From the NCBI GenBank assembly GCA_947454155.1, contig CANGIT010000023.1, positions 1-33,511 on the forward strand: a DNA stretch of 33,511 nt. Direction: 5' to 3'. The position numbers and the translations under genes are program-made. This document shows, piece by piece, positions 1 to 7,827 of this stretch. The first letter of the stretch is position 1. Each line of letters starts with the position of its first letter. Source of the DNA: Chitinophagaceae bacterium (lineage in GTDB: Bacteria; Bacteroidota; Bacteroidia; Chitinophagales; Chitinophagaceae). A model generated the notes under the pieces. It searched no databases. It saw only the letters and a list, made by a program, of their open reading frames with translations, and was not told where the DNA came from.

Positions 1-141
1 ACTGGATACTAGATACTGGATACTAGATACTGGATACTAGATACTGGATACTAGATACTGGATACTAGATACTGGATACTAGATACTGGATACTGGATAC
101 TAGATACTGGATACTAGATGATTGATACTGGATACTGGATT
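1..141. repeat. Heptanucleotide array, left arm of four-helix-bundle element 1
   Basis: About 20 tandem heptamers. ACTGGAT and ACTAGAT alternate, giving a 14-nt higher-order unit, and the alternation breaks near position 90. The array is already running at base 1, so its left edge lies outside the window. Its last units (124-140) are the reverse complement of units inside the array at 613-772, so the two arrays form inverted arms around the gene at 240-611. No spacers are present, so this is not a CRISPR. Confidence 0.95.
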
Positions 142-228
142 TCGTTTTATTTAATAATGTTGAAGAAATTTTAATACTGTTATGAAATAATATCAGTGTA
201 AAAAATAATCTATTCAACCTTCTGATGA

Positions 229-236
229 TATTTTTG
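229..236 (+). promoter_or_regulatory. -7 box of the four-helix-bundle gene
   Basis: TATTTTTG matches the Bacteroidota -7 consensus TAnnTTTG exactly and ends 3 nt before the ATG at 240. It lies downstream of the alternative ATG at 225, so it favours 240 as the start and a leaderless or nearly leaderless mRNA. No clear -33 TTTG is seen at the usual distance. Confidence 0.4.
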
Positions 237-239
237 AAA

Positions 240-611
240 ATGAGTTATCAAAATCTCGAAATCTGGAAAATCTCGAATGAAATAGTTGTCGAAATTCATC
301 AAATGACATTATCGCTACCTCTATTTGAAACTTTTGAAACAGGATCACAAATTAGACGTTCTTCAAAGTCTGTAAATTCAAATATTGTAGAAGGGTATGG
401 GAGAAGAAAGTATAAGGCAGATTTCATCAAATTTTTATACTATTCACTTTCATCAAATGACGAAACCATAAACCACTTAGATATTTTATTTCAAACAAAA
501 TCTTTACAAGATGAACAGTTATACATCAGGTTGCATAATAAATTGCAGATACAAGGAAAAAAAATAAATCGATTTATTAGTACAGTCGAAAAAAGACACA
601 ATCAATATTAG
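240..611 (+). CDS. Four-helix-bundle protein (23S rRNA-intervening-sequence / S23 / Avd-like)
   Basis: This 123-residue protein opens with the family signature SYQNLEIWK, followed by [19 protein letters not shown] and [11 protein letters not shown], the pattern of the TIGR02436 'four helix bundle' family. Relatives occur inside 23S rRNA intervening sequences. Avd of diversity-generating retroelements is a structural relative that forms a positively charged pentamer and binds nucleic acid. There is no signal peptide or membrane segment, and the protein is rich in Lys/Arg. ATG 240 was chosen because homologues begin at this motif and a -7 box lies between it and the in-frame ATG at 225. The gene sits alone between inverted heptamer arrays (1-141 and 613-772) and ends 2 nt before the right one. 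No reverse transcriptase or rRNA gene is nearby. The biochemical role is unknown; a link to the arrays is inferred. Confidence 0.85.
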   Translation: MSYQNLEIWKISNEIVVEIHQMTLSLPLFETFETGSQIRRSSKSVNSNIVEGYGRRKYKADFIKFLYYSLSSNDETINHLDILFQTKSLQDEQLYIRLHNKLQIQGKKINRFISTVEKRHNQY

Positions 612-612
612 C

Positions 613-772
613 GTCCAGCATCCAGCATCCACCAGTATCCAGTATCCAGCATCCAGTATCCAGTATCCAGTATCCAGCATCCAGCATCCAGCATCCAGTA
701 TCCAGCATCCAGCATCCAGCATCCAGCATCCAGCATCCAGCATCCAGCATCCAGCATCCAGCATCCAGCATC
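613..772. repeat. Heptanucleotide array, right arm of four-helix-bundle element 1
   Basis: About 22 tandem heptamers mix CCAGCAT with CCAGTAT, with one irregular unit near 630. It begins just after the stop codon of the four-helix-bundle gene and ends 4 nt from the stop codon of icd. The CCAGTAT units are reverse complements of the left-arm ATACTGG units. All three frames are open through it only because the unit length is 7 and it contains no stop codon. Confidence 0.95.
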
Positions 773-776
773 ACAC

Positions 777-2042
777 TTACATATTCCTTACCACCTCATC
801 TCCAAATTCACTGGTTTTTAGCAAGGTGCCTTCTTTCATCAGATTATAGAAATCTATTGTCACCGTTTTATTTCTGATGGTTTTTCCCACTGCATTGGTT
901 ATGAGTTCGGCTGCATCGCGCCATCCCATATATTCCAGCATCATCACACCGCTGAGGATGACGGAAGATGGATTCATCGTATTGGTATTGGCAAAACGAG
1001 GTGCGGTTCCATGGGTGGCTTCAAATACGGCATGACCGGTAAGGTAGTTGATGTTTGCGCCTGGTGCGATACCGATGCCACCGACCTGTGCGGCCAAAGC
1101 GTCGCTGATGTAATCGCCATTTAAATTCAGTGTAGCAATCACGCTGTAGTCTTGCGGATTGAGCAGCGCTTGCTGTAAAAAATTATCGGCAATGGCATCT
1201 TTGATGATCACTTTGCCTCCCATGGCACTGATGCGCATTTCTTCGTTGGCTACCGCCTCGCCACTTTCCTCTTTTGTTTTTTCCCATTGTCGCCAGGTAT
1301 ATACTTCGCCTGCAAATTCATTTTCAGCAAGATCGTAGCCCCAATTTTTAAAAGCCCCTTCAGTAAATTTCATGATGTTTCCTTTGTGTACGATGGTTAC
1401 TGAAGGTAATTTATTGTCAAGCGCATACTGTATGGCCGAGCGAATCAGTCTTTCACTGCCTTCTTTGCTCACAGGCTTGATGCCAAAGGATGTGGTGTCT
1501 GGGAATCTTAATTTTTTCACGCCCATCTCTTCCACTAAAAAATGTTTTAGTTTTTCTGCTTCCGGAGTTCCGGTCATGTATTCGATACCGGCGTAAATGT
1601 CTTCGGTGTTTTCTCTGAAAATCACCATGTTCACTTTTTCGGGCTGCCACATGGGCGAAGGAGTGCCTTCAAAATATTTTACCGGGCGTAAGCATACATA
1701 GAGGTCGAGTTCCTGGCGCAAGGCCACATTCAAACTTCTGATGCCACCTCCAACCGGAGTAGTCAGCGGACCTTTGATGGCAATGAGATAATCTTTGAAA
1801 GCCTGCATGGTGGCTTCGGGCATCCACTCACCGGTTTGACGAAAGGATTCTTCTCCGGCCAGTACTTTCAGCCAGTGTATTTTTCTTTCGCCGAAATAGG
1901 CCTTTTCAATGGCGGCATCAAAAACGCGTACACTGGCCCTCCAGATATCCGGACCAATACCGTCGCCTTCAATGAATGGAATTATAGGGTGGTGGGGAAC
2001 TTCCAGCTTGCCATTAGAGCCCATGAAGATTTTAGTAGTCAT
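777..2042 (-). CDS. icd: Isocitrate dehydrogenase, E. coli Icd type
   Basis: It oxidatively decarboxylates isocitrate to 2-oxoglutarate in the TCA cycle (cytoplasm, homodimer). The 421 residues (E. coli Icd: 416) keep the substrate site: Ser103 in GGGIRSLNV, Arg109, Arg119, Arg143, Tyr150 and Lys220, with metal-binding Asp near 310-314. The nucleotide loop [10 protein letters not shown] and ATHGTAP are intact. The four residues that set NADP choice in E. coli (Lys344, Tyr345, Tyr391, Arg395) are Arg349, Phe350, Ile396 and Asn400 here, so the cofactor should not be assumed. ATG 2042 was chosen over a TTG at 2075 because homologues start here and a -7 box covers 2073-2080. The stop codon abuts the heptamer array ending at 772. 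Confidence 0.95.
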   Translation of the reverse strand: MTTKIFMGSNGKLEVPHHPIIPFIEGDGIGPDIWRASVRVFDAAIEKAYFGERKIHWLKVLAGEESFRQTGEWMPEATMQAFKDYLIAIKGPLTTPVGGGIRSLNVALRQELDLYVCLRPVKYFEGTPSPMWQPEKVNMVIFRENTEDIYAGIEYMTGTPEAEKLKHFLVEEMGVKKLRFPDTTSFGIKPVSKEGSERLIRSAIQYALDNKLPSVTIVHKGNIMKFTEGAFKNWGYDLAENEFAGEVYTWRQWEKTKEESGEAVANEEMRISAMGGKVIIKDAIADNFLQQALLNPQDYSVIATLNLNGDYISDALAAQVGGIGIAPGANINYLTGHAVFEATHGTAPRFANTNTMNPSSVILSGVMMLEYMGWRDAAELITNAVGKTIRNKTVTIDFYNLMKEGTLLKTSEFGDEVVRNM

Positions 2043-2072
2043 GATTTTATGATTTTTGTACGAATTGCCATG

Positions 2073-2080
2073 CAAAGTTA
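2073..2080 (-). promoter_or_regulatory. -7 box of icd
   Basis: On the minus strand this reads TAACTTTG, an exact TAnnTTTG match. The leader to the ATG at 2042 would be about 25 nt. It overlaps the first codons of the longer TTG-initiated reading frame, which argues for the shorter icd product. No good -33 element was found. Confidence 0.4.
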
Positions 2081-2221
2081 GGAGACCGAAGTGAAGCGTA
2101 AATTGAAATTAATTGAAAATAAAAAAGTGGAATGATTATTTAATATTGGTCATTTTATTTAAGGTGATGTTTGATTTTTTTTATCATTTACTCTGATACT
2201 GTATTATCAGTTCTAACGCAC

Positions 2222-2247
2222 AAAAAAGGCCTCCTGGAAAGGAGGCC
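2222..2247 (-). terminator. Rho-independent terminator after the 601-residue lipoprotein
   Basis: GGCCTCC and GGAGGCC form a perfect 7-bp GC-rich stem with a 6-nt loop (2228-2247). On the minus strand it is followed by a run of six U (plus-strand A run 2222-2227). It is placed about 65 nt beyond the lipoprotein stop codon. Confidence 0.85.
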
Positions 2248-2313
2248 ACGTTCACAAAAACCAGTTTTAATAGAATGGTACAGGACTTCAATGTTGTCCT
2301 AAGTACTCAAAGC

Positions 2314-4119
2314 TTATTGGTAGCGTCTTACCCTAAATGAGCCGCTGATAACATAAGGTGTGTTTAAAGGAGCAGTGCCAGTCATGTTGCCTGAAAAGTT
2401 ACCGGAAATGAAAGCGCCAACAGGACCATATTCGGTAATATTTACCATGATAGGTGTGTTGAAGCTGGTAGAATCATTGATATCACTTGAATAATACAAG
2501 CTCATGGTTTGAGATGATCCCACAGCAATAGCTGAATTGTCGAATCCGACAGTGATAAAGCGATTTGATGTGCTGCTTATATTTTGTCCGCTAATTTCAA
2601 TTCTGTTGGGTGTGATCTGAGAATTGACATACATATAGAATGTATCAGCAGGCGATGACATGGCATAGTTTGCGCCATTGATGGTGTAATTGAAAAATTG
2701 CTGAGCTGTGATGCCGCAGGCTTGAAAGTTGCCTAAGGTATTGGCCCCGCTGTTGATAGTGAAATTCAATGGGGTACTTTGTTGAGCGGCTGTGATATCT
2801 TCTGCGATAAATGTTGCATTTTCCGAGCCGTTGCACAAGATGGTGGAGAAATCAAAAGATCCAGATGCGCTCAATCCATATCTGTAATATTGGCCATTCT
2901 TCATCATCAACAAATAACCATTGCTTACAGGATTGTTACTGCAATCCGTTACTGTACCTGCAAGGGTAGCAAGGTTGATTACATTATTGGGTATAGTGAT
3001 ATTACCCAGTGAAACGTTGGCATTGGCGGTGGTAAATGTTTGCGTATAAGCAGGTAAACCGCAGGCAAAATCAGTAAACACTTCCAGCTTCAGCTGAGCA
3101 TTATCGGGGATGGCGCCAGCCACATAGCCCGATGAATCGGTAAGGCCATATCTGCTATAATATGGATCTGAAACCAACGATATTTTTACCCAGGCGTAAG
3201 GAATTGGAGCGCCATTGGCATTGACAACGGTACAATTGAATTGTACATAATTGTTGGGTACATCGCAATTCCAAAAAGAGAAATGACTGACTTCTCCAAC
3301 ATAATTGGTACCGGTTTTAACGGCATTGCCTTCTTGTTTCCAAAGTCCAAGTGCTTCGTCGAATGACCACAAAGGAATGTTAGCCGGTGCACGGCCTACA
3401 ATTGAAGTAGGTATAGGAAAGGTAATAGTAGCGGTTTTACCGGTGGTGATGTTCAATAGCTGTCCGGCATCACCAGTCAGTTCCACTGCGGCCATACCAT
3501 ATGTTTGCAATAATTTCAACGCTCCGTTGTTGTCAATTCCTCTAAGGTCGCCGGGCATGATTTGCGCCAAATTGTTTGCTGTTGGGTTCAGCCAGTGAAA
3601 TGACACATGCACCGTGCCGGAATATGGAGAACTATTTGAAGAAGTAAAGTCGCTGATGGCATTGGAAGGGAAGCTAATCGATAGGCCATTCGGCAAACTG
3701 ACTACCCCGCCGGAGGTGGCATTGAAAGTTCCCGAAGCGGTTTTAGGTAATAACGCTATACGGAAAAAAGCGGATTTGCCTTCTTCAGCAATAAAGGTTT
3801 TAATGCCTTTGAAATAGCCGGGATAGGTAACTGAAACCATAGCGGCGTTTTTGATGACACTGGTAAGGGCAAATCGGAAATAGCCATATTCATCGGTCAT
3901 TACGGTAGTTGTGCCGAATTTTACCGTGGCACCACTAACTGCAGTATTGTTTTCGTCGGTTACAAATCCAGATACCGAGGCATTTACTCTGGTGGTGAGA
4001 TCGGTATTGCCATTGGGGGTAACACTTAACTCATTGATTTCCTTTTGGCAGGAATTGAAAACGAGAATAGCGGTAACGGATAATAACAGTGCAAATTTGC
4101 TAAAGAGCTGTTTTGACAT
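2314..4119 (-). CDS. Outer-membrane/secreted lipoprotein with carboxypeptidase-regulatory-like domains
   Basis: The 601-residue protein has a type II signal peptide with lipobox FNSC and lipidated Cys24 followed by QKE. From about residue 48 a carboxypeptidase D regulatory-like beta-sandwich is seen (VSGFVTDENNTAVSGATV, then a TDEYGYFRF turn). Two further copies of this fold are likely near residues 290-360 (VVNANGAPIPYAWV) and 375-460 (LAGTVTDCSNNPVSNGYL). The stretch in between is rich in Ser, Thr and Asn, with no enzymatic motif that I recognise. Such proteins are typically surface lipoproteins of unknown ligand. The first ATG is at 4119; the frame extends only to a TTG two codons upstream. 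It is transcribed alone and closed by the terminator at 2222-2247. Function unknown. Confidence 0.8.
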   Translation of the reverse strand: MSKQLFSKFALLLSVTAILVFNSCQKEINELSVTPNGNTDLTTRVNASVSGFVTDENNTAVSGATVKFGTTTVMTDEYGYFRFALTSVIKNAAMVSVTYPGYFKGIKTFIAEEGKSAFFRIALLPKTASGTFNATSGGVVSLPNGLSISFPSNAISDFTSSNSSPYSGTVHVSFHWLNPTANNLAQIMPGDLRGIDNNGALKLLQTYGMAAVELTGDAGQLLNITTGKTATITFPIPTSIVGRAPANIPLWSFDEALGLWKQEGNAVKTGTNYVGEVSHFSFWNCDVPNNYVQFNCTVVNANGAPIPYAWVKISLVSDPYYSRYGLTDSSGYVAGAIPDNAQLKLEVFTDFACGLPAYTQTFTTANANVSLGNITIPNNVINLATLAGTVTDCSNNPVSNGYLLMMKNGQYYRYGLSASGSFDFSTILCNGSENATFIAEDITAAQQSTPLNFTINSGANTLGNFQACGITAQQFFNYTINGANYAMSSPADTFYMYVNSQITPNRIEISGQNISSTSNRFITVGFDNSAIAVGSSQTMSLYYSSDINDSTSFNTPIMVNITEYGPVGAFISGNFSGNMTGTAPLNTPYVISGSFRVRRYQ

Positions 4120-4211
4120 GATCAATTTGGTTTGTTTTTAATTATTGACGTTAAGAAGAGGTGGTATGAAAGAATTCTGTTGCCTGCCTAAAAAAAGAAA
4201 CTAAGAAAGGT

Positions 4212-4679
4212 TTAAGGTATCCAGCTGCCATTGATCCATTCAGGATCCAAGTGCACGCCTTCAAATTTATGATAGAAGTTGATGGCCGGTTCATTCCATT
4301 CCAGCACTTGCCAGGTCATTCCTTTGAAATTCTTGTCGCGGCAAACCTCCTGCAATTGCTGAAATAACAGACGGCCGATTCCTTTTCCTCTCATGAGCTC
4401 TGTAACGATAATGTCTTCGAGATACATGCGTTGTCCTTTCCAGGTGCTGTAGCGGATGTAATAAAGTGCGAACCCTTCAATACGTTGTGTGCCGTCGGCA
4501 TGGGTGACATCGGCCACATAAGCCCACCAAACCGGCTTTTCGCCAAAGCCACTATTGATGAAATGGTCAAGTTCAACGGTCACTTCGTCGGGGGCTCGCT
4601 CGTACAAAGCCAGCTCGCGAATCAGCTCCATCATGCGGATACAGTCGTCTTTTACCGCAGGGCGAATATTAACTGTCAT
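4212..4679 (-). CDS. GNAT family N-acetyltransferase (diamine/thialysine acetyltransferase-like)
   Basis: This 155-residue protein spans one GNAT domain. The acetyl-CoA pyrophosphate loop is RGKGIG (97-102), preceded by the strand YLEDIIV (86-92). The C-terminal part has the usual NEPAINFYHKFEG helix-turn. The order 'YSTWKGQRMYLEDI' resembles the SSAT/SAT2 subgroup, which acetylates small amines such as spermidine or thialysine, but substrate cannot be read from sequence. It starts 5 nt after the stop codon of the lipoprotein gene 4685-5440, so the two are very probably co-transcribed. No functional link between them is obvious. Confidence 0.85.
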   Translation of the reverse strand: MTVNIRPAVKDDCIRMMELIRELALYERAPDEVTVELDHFINSGFGEKPVWWAYVADVTHADGTQRIEGFALYYIRYSTWKGQRMYLEDIIVTELMRGKGIGRLLFQQLQEVCRDKNFKGMTWQVLEWNEPAINFYHKFEGVHLDPEWINGSWIP

Positions 4680-4684
4680 GTTGT

Positions 4685-5440
4685 TTAATTGTGGTCGATC
4701 ACGGTGAGGGTAATGCCATAAGAGCCATCGGCCACATAGCCACCATTACCGGGTTGGAATTCCTGGTGAAAGAATTTTTTATAAATCAGGCCCAGACCTT
4801 TTGCATATTTCTCCTGACCAAAATTGATTTCACTATAGCCCGAAGGGTCGGTGGGATCTCCAATCACTTCATCACGCTGGTTGACAAACAGCACATCCGA
4901 AAAGTTTTGTCCTCCAACCTGATCCGCTTGTCCAGTGTTGGCATAGGTATAATCCCAGTTGTCGAGGTATTTTAATTCGGAATTGGCCGAATAGGTGTCG
5001 ATGTAGGAGTTTCCTTTCCAGGCATAATTATTTTCTATGGGAAGATGAAGAGCGATGAACCTGAGGTTGTTTTCAATAAACTCGAGATGGTCCGAGGTGG
5101 GCACCGCCATAAATGTAGCATCCGTCGCCCAGGGCTGAGTATCATCTTTTCTGATGTAACGAAAAATGCGCCAGGCCGGCCTTCCCAGGTTATCGGTCAT
5201 GGCGGCGTCGGTATAATATTTTACCTGATACGAAACCGTGGTATCACGAGTTCCAAAAGCCAGATATTTTAAGGAGTCGAGTTGGTAGGTGATGTATTTG
5301 CCCGATTGCAGCGGGTAATAATCTTCGAGCGATGGCGTAGGATAAGATTCAGTTTTCCGACAGGCATGTATATTTACCAAAAGCAAGGCAAATAAAAAAT
5401 AAAACGCCAATCGTTTACCGGTCATTGTATTCGAATTCAT
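4685..5440 (-). CDS. Hypothetical lipoprotein
   Basis: A 251-residue protein with an N-terminal hydrophobic segment ending in HAC, lipidated Cys27 followed by RKTES, so an SPII lipoprotein. The mature part begins with 'YYPLQSGKYITYQLDS', a pattern common in Bacteroidota lipoproteins of unknown function; the remainder is predicted beta-rich with many Tyr, Asp and Asn. No catalytic motif was recognised. ATG 5440 is preceded by a near-consensus -7 box; an in-frame ATG five codons later (MTGKR) is an alternative start. It is upstream of, and nearly joined to, the GNAT gene. Confidence 0.75.
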   Translation of the reverse strand: MNSNTMTGKRLAFYFLFALLLVNIHACRKTESYPTPSLEDYYPLQSGKYITYQLDSLKYLAFGTRDTTVSYQVKYYTDAAMTDNLGRPAWRIFRYIRKDDTQPWATDATFMAVPTSDHLEFIENNLRFIALHLPIENNYAWKGNSYIDTYSANSELKYLDNWDYTYANTGQADQVGGQNFSDVLFVNQRDEVIGDPTDPSGYSEINFGQEKYAKGLGLIYKKFFHQEFQPGNGGYVADGSYGITLTVIDHN

Positions 5441-5444
5441 GTTA

Positions 5445-5452
5445 TAAATGTA
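5445..5452 (-). promoter_or_regulatory. -7 box of the lipoprotein-GNAT operon
   Basis: Minus-strand TACATTTA (7 of 8 to TAnnTTTG, last base differs) ends 4 nt before the ATG at 5440. A TTTG is present 23 nt further upstream. Together they suggest a leaderless or very short-leader transcript. Confidence 0.3.
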
Positions 5453-5489
5453 GTTAAATGAATAGGGTTCGCCTACAAATTGAAGGCAT

Positions 5490-5557
5490 TATTCATCACC
5501 AATCATCAAATCATCAAATCACCAAATCACCAAATCATCAAATCATCAAATCACCCC
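5490..5557. repeat. Octanucleotide array overlapping the 3' end of mnmA
   Basis: Seven clean octamers (5502-5557), ATCATCAA or ATCACCAA, follow one or two degenerate units. The mnmA stop codon (5546-5548) and its last codons lie inside the array. G-type sequence (ATGTAG-like units, about 5444-5470) lies to the left, giving the same left-G/right-C arrangement as the other loci. Confidence 0.9.
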
Positions 5558-6667
5558 ATCTGTTCTTTGAATAATTCCTCCGCCGATCACATCATCTCCT
5601 TCATAAAATACAGCGCTTTGGCCGGGTGCGATACCTTTCACATCGTTGTAAAATACAACATTTACGCCATGGGAAGTGAGTGAAACCTTGCTGAGCGCGC
5701 CTTTGTCTTTGTAACGGATTTTGGTCACAATGTCCAGCCCTTCTATTTCCGACCCGTCGTATTTGATCCAGTTGATTTTGGCCACATTCATTTCCGCCTT
5801 GTTGAGGTCTTCTTCCGCACCGAGCACTACGGTGTTGGTTTCGGGGTCGATGGCGGTTACAAAGGCTGGACTGCCCAAGGCGATGTCGAGGCCTTTTCTT
5901 TGGCCGACGGTATAAAATGGATAGCCCTTGTGTTGTCCCAGAATCTTTCCGGTAGAGTCTACAAAATTGCCACCGTTTACTTTTTCTTCGAGGCCTTCCA
6001 CTTTGCGTTTGAGAAATCCTCTGTAATCGTTGTCGGGGACAAAACAAATTTCGTAACTCTCGTTTTTCTTGGCTAGTTCGGGATAGCCGAAATCATGGGC
6101 CATTTGTCTGATTTCGGTTTTATGGTAAGTGCCCAGTGGCAACAATGTGCGGCTGAGTAAATCCTGCTGCAAGCCCCAAAGCACATAGCTTTGGTCTTTG
6201 GTATCGTCTATACCTTTACGAATGAAAAAACGTCCATTGGAATGCTGGTGAATTTGTGCATAATGACCGGTAGCTATAAATTGGCAACCCAGTGCATCCG
6301 CGCGTTTCAGCAAAGCCCGCCATTTGATGTGCGTATTGCACATGACGCAAGGATTGGGCGTTCGGCCGGCAAGGTATTCTTCCACGAAATTCTCAATGAC
6401 AAAGTCGCCAAACTCATCGCGGATATCGAGAATGTAGTGAGGGAAACCATGTTCCACAGCGGCTTGTCGGGCATCGTTGAAGCTGTCCAGATTGCAACAG
6501 CCGGTTTCTTTTTTGTTGTTAGTACCCACGCTTGTAGCGTAGTCCCAGGTTTTCATGGTGATGCCAATCACTTCGTAGCCTTCTTTATGCAGCATGAGAG
6601 CAGCCACGGTACTGTCGATACCTCCGCTCATGGCCACTAAAACTTTTCCTTTGCTTGTTGTACTCAT
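5546..6667 (-). CDS. mnmA: tRNA-specific 2-thiouridylase MnmA
   Basis: It thiolates U34 of tRNA-Lys, -Glu and -Gln using ATP and a sulfur relay. The 373-residue length fits the family. The PP-loop SGGIDS is at 14-19, the catalytic Cys110 in NPCVMCN, and the second catalytic Cys208 in ESYEICFV. The central domain has TGHYAQI and the C-terminal beta-barrel is complete. ATG 6667 is preceded 7 nt upstream by an exact -7 box. Oddity: the last codons and stop codon are formed by the octamer array 5490-5557, so the C-terminus has been shaped by the repeat. Confidence 0.97.
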   Translation of the reverse strand: MSTTSKGKVLVAMSGGIDSTVAALMLHKEGYEVIGITMKTWDYATSVGTNNKKETGCCNLDSFNDARQAAVEHGFPHYILDIRDEFGDFVIENFVEEYLAGRTPNPCVMCNTHIKWRALLKRADALGCQFIATGHYAQIHQHSNGRFFIRKGIDDTKDQSYVLWGLQQDLLSRTLLPLGTYHKTEIRQMAHDFGYPELAKKNESYEICFVPDNDYRGFLKRKVEGLEEKVNGGNFVDSTGKILGQHKGYPFYTVGQRKGLDIALGSPAFVTAIDPETNTVVLGAEEDLNKAEMNVAKINWIKYDGSEIEGLDIVTKIRYKDKGALSKVSLTSHGVNVVFYNDVKGIAPGQSAVFYEGDDVIGGGIIQRTDGVI

Positions 6668-6674
6668 TCCGGGG

Positions 6675-6682
6675 CAAAGATA
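6675..6682 (-). promoter_or_regulatory. -7 box of mnmA
   Basis: Minus-strand TATCTTTG is an exact TAnnTTTG match that ends 7 nt before the ATG at 6667, implying a leader of zero to a few nucleotides. No convincing -33 element is present; the upstream sequence is already nonamer repeat. Confidence 0.4.
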
Positions 6683-6689
6683 GCATATA

Positions 6690-6790
6690 AGGTTTAACGG
6701 TTTAAGTGAGTAGGTTTATAAAGTTCAATATGTTTCAAAAGGTTCAGTTATTTAGTTTAATAAGTTCAATTTGTTTCAAAGGTTCAATGG
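6690..6790. repeat. Degenerate nonanucleotide array (AGTTCAATA-like)
   Basis: About ten units of 9 nt such as AGTTCAATA, TGTTTCAAA and AGGTTCAGT repeat with substitutions between mnmA and thyA. Related nonamers occur at 19314-19363, 30582-30692 and 31898-31990. It is the left (G-type) arm of a pair whose right arm is 6803-6868. Confidence 0.75.
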
Positions 6791-6802
6791 ATTAAACCAT
6801 GA

Positions 6803-6868
6803 ATCACAAACCACAAACAACAAACCACAAACAACAAACCACAAACAACAAACCACAAACCACAAACC
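6803..6868. repeat. Heptanucleotide array (ACCACAA/ACAACAA)
   Basis: About nine heptamers, mostly ACCACAA and ACAACAA, contain no G. They lie 20-30 nt before the thyA -7 box and are open in the thyA frame, which artificially extends the thyA reading frame to the left. This is the C-type right arm paired with the nonamer array at 6690-6790. Confidence 0.9.
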
Positions 6869-6887
6869 ATATACCCCAAACATTCAT

Positions 6888-6895
6888 TATTTTTA
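6888..6895 (+). promoter_or_regulatory. Candidate -7 box of thyA
   Basis: TATTTTTA matches TAnnTTTG at 7 of 8 positions and ends 5 nt before the ATG at 6901. It has the same close spacing as the boxes of folA, mnmA and prmC. Confidence 0.3.
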
Positions 6896-6900
6896 CGCCC

Positions 6901-7695
6901 ATGCAACAATACCTTCAGCTGCTTCAGCACATCATCGACAAGGGAACCGACAAAAGTGACCGTACCGGTACTGGAACCCGTTCTTGTTTTGGCTATCAGA
7001 TGCGTTTCGATTTATCGGAAGGATTTCCTTTGGTGACCACCAAAAAAACACACCTGAAAAGCATCATTTACGAATTGCTTTGGTTTTTGAAAGGGGAGAC
7101 CAATATCGCTTATCTGAAAGCAAACAATGTTTCCATCTGGGATGAGTGGGCTGATGAACATGGTGATCTGGGGCCTGTTTATGGCAAGCAATGGCGCAGC
7201 TGGGAAGGAGCCGATGGCACAGTGGTAGACCAGGTGAAAGAACTTATTCATACCATCAAAACCAACCCCGACAGTCGCCGCATGATTATATCTGCCTGGA
7301 ACGTGGCCGATTTGTCCAAGATGAAACTCATGCCTTGTCATTGTCTGTTTCAGTTTTATGTGGCGAATGGAAAACTCAGTTGTCAGTTGTATCAGCGCAG
7401 CGCCGATGTATTTCTGGGTGTGCCTTTCAACATTGCCTCTTATGCTTTGCTTACGATGATGATCGCTCAGGTTTGTGATTTGCAATATGGCGAATTCGTT
7501 CATTCCTTTGGCGATGTACATCTTTACAACAACCACTTCGAACAAGCGCACTTGCAGTTGTCCAGAACCACTTTTCCTTTGCCACAGATGAAAATCAACC
7601 CCGAAGTGAAAGACATTTTTGCATTCCAATACGAAGATTTTGAATTGGTCGATTATCAGTGCCATCCGGGGATAAAGGCGCCGGTAGCCGTGTAG
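6901..7695 (+). CDS. thyA: Thymidylate synthase ThyA
   Basis: It methylates dUMP to dTMP with 5,10-methylenetetrahydrofolate, leaving dihydrofolate. The 264 residues equal the E. coli enzyme in length and number identically at the catalytic Cys146 (MPCHC) and at the phosphate-binding Arg126-Arg127 (DSRR). [29 protein letters not shown] and the HxY-type folate/dUMP motifs are intact. The reading frame is open back to 6799 through the heptamer array, but homology begins at ATG 6901. folA, which recycles the dihydrofolate, follows after an interrupting four-helix-bundle relic; thyA-folA is a common bacterial pair. Confidence 0.98.
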   Translation: MQQYLQLLQHIIDKGTDKSDRTGTGTRSCFGYQMRFDLSEGFPLVTTKKTHLKSIIYELLWFLKGETNIAYLKANNVSIWDEWADEHGDLGPVYGKQWRSWEGADGTVVDQVKELIHTIKTNPDSRRMIISAWNVADLSKMKLMPCHCLFQFYVANGKLSCQLYQRSADVFLGVPFNIASYALLTMMIAQVCDLQYGEFVHSFGDVHLYNNHFEQAHLQLSRTTFPLPQMKINPEVKDIFAFQYEDFELVDYQCHPGIKAPVAV

Positions 7696-7718
7696 GAATA
7701 TTGAAAGTAGAGTAATGT

Positions 7719-7747
7719 ATATCGAATGTAAAATGTTGAATGTAAAA
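7719..7747. repeat. Left inverted arm of four-helix-bundle element 2
   Basis: A 29-nt stretch of ATGTAAA/ATGTTGA-type heptamers matches the reverse complement of 8046-8074 at 26 of 29 positions. The heptamer-like sequence begins about 7702. Together the arms bracket the truncated four-helix-bundle gene between thyA and folA. Confidence 0.85.
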
Positions 7748-7827
7748 ATTCACCAGTGGATGATGAGCTGTGTTGATTTAAGAAAACGTCAATGTATAAT
7801 TTCGTTTGTATAATCAGTTGCTGACGT

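Noticed and set aside
1..141. CRISPR array
   Set aside because: Repeats are contiguous 7-mers without unique spacers and no cas gene is present. The same holds for the other arrays.
240..611. Part of a diversity-generating retroelement (Avd role)
   Set aside because: No reverse transcriptase, template/variable repeat or target gene is seen in the window; only the fold family is shared.
240..611. 23S rRNA intervening sequence
   Set aside because: The flanks are heptamer arrays and protein genes, not 23S rRNA.
519..774. Two minus-strand open frames (about 65-81 residues) encoding repeats of MLDAGCW type
   Set aside because: They are translations of the CCAGCAT array; a 7-nt unit without stop codons opens all frames. 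No start signal or homology supports a protein.
6799..6900. N-terminal extension of ThyA through the ACCACAA array
   Set aside because: ThyA homology and catalytic numbering fit a start at 6901; the extension is low-complexity repeat translation.
7012..7665. 217-residue minus-strand frame inside thyA
   Set aside because: Shadow of thyA on the other strand; no family features and thyA is unambiguous.
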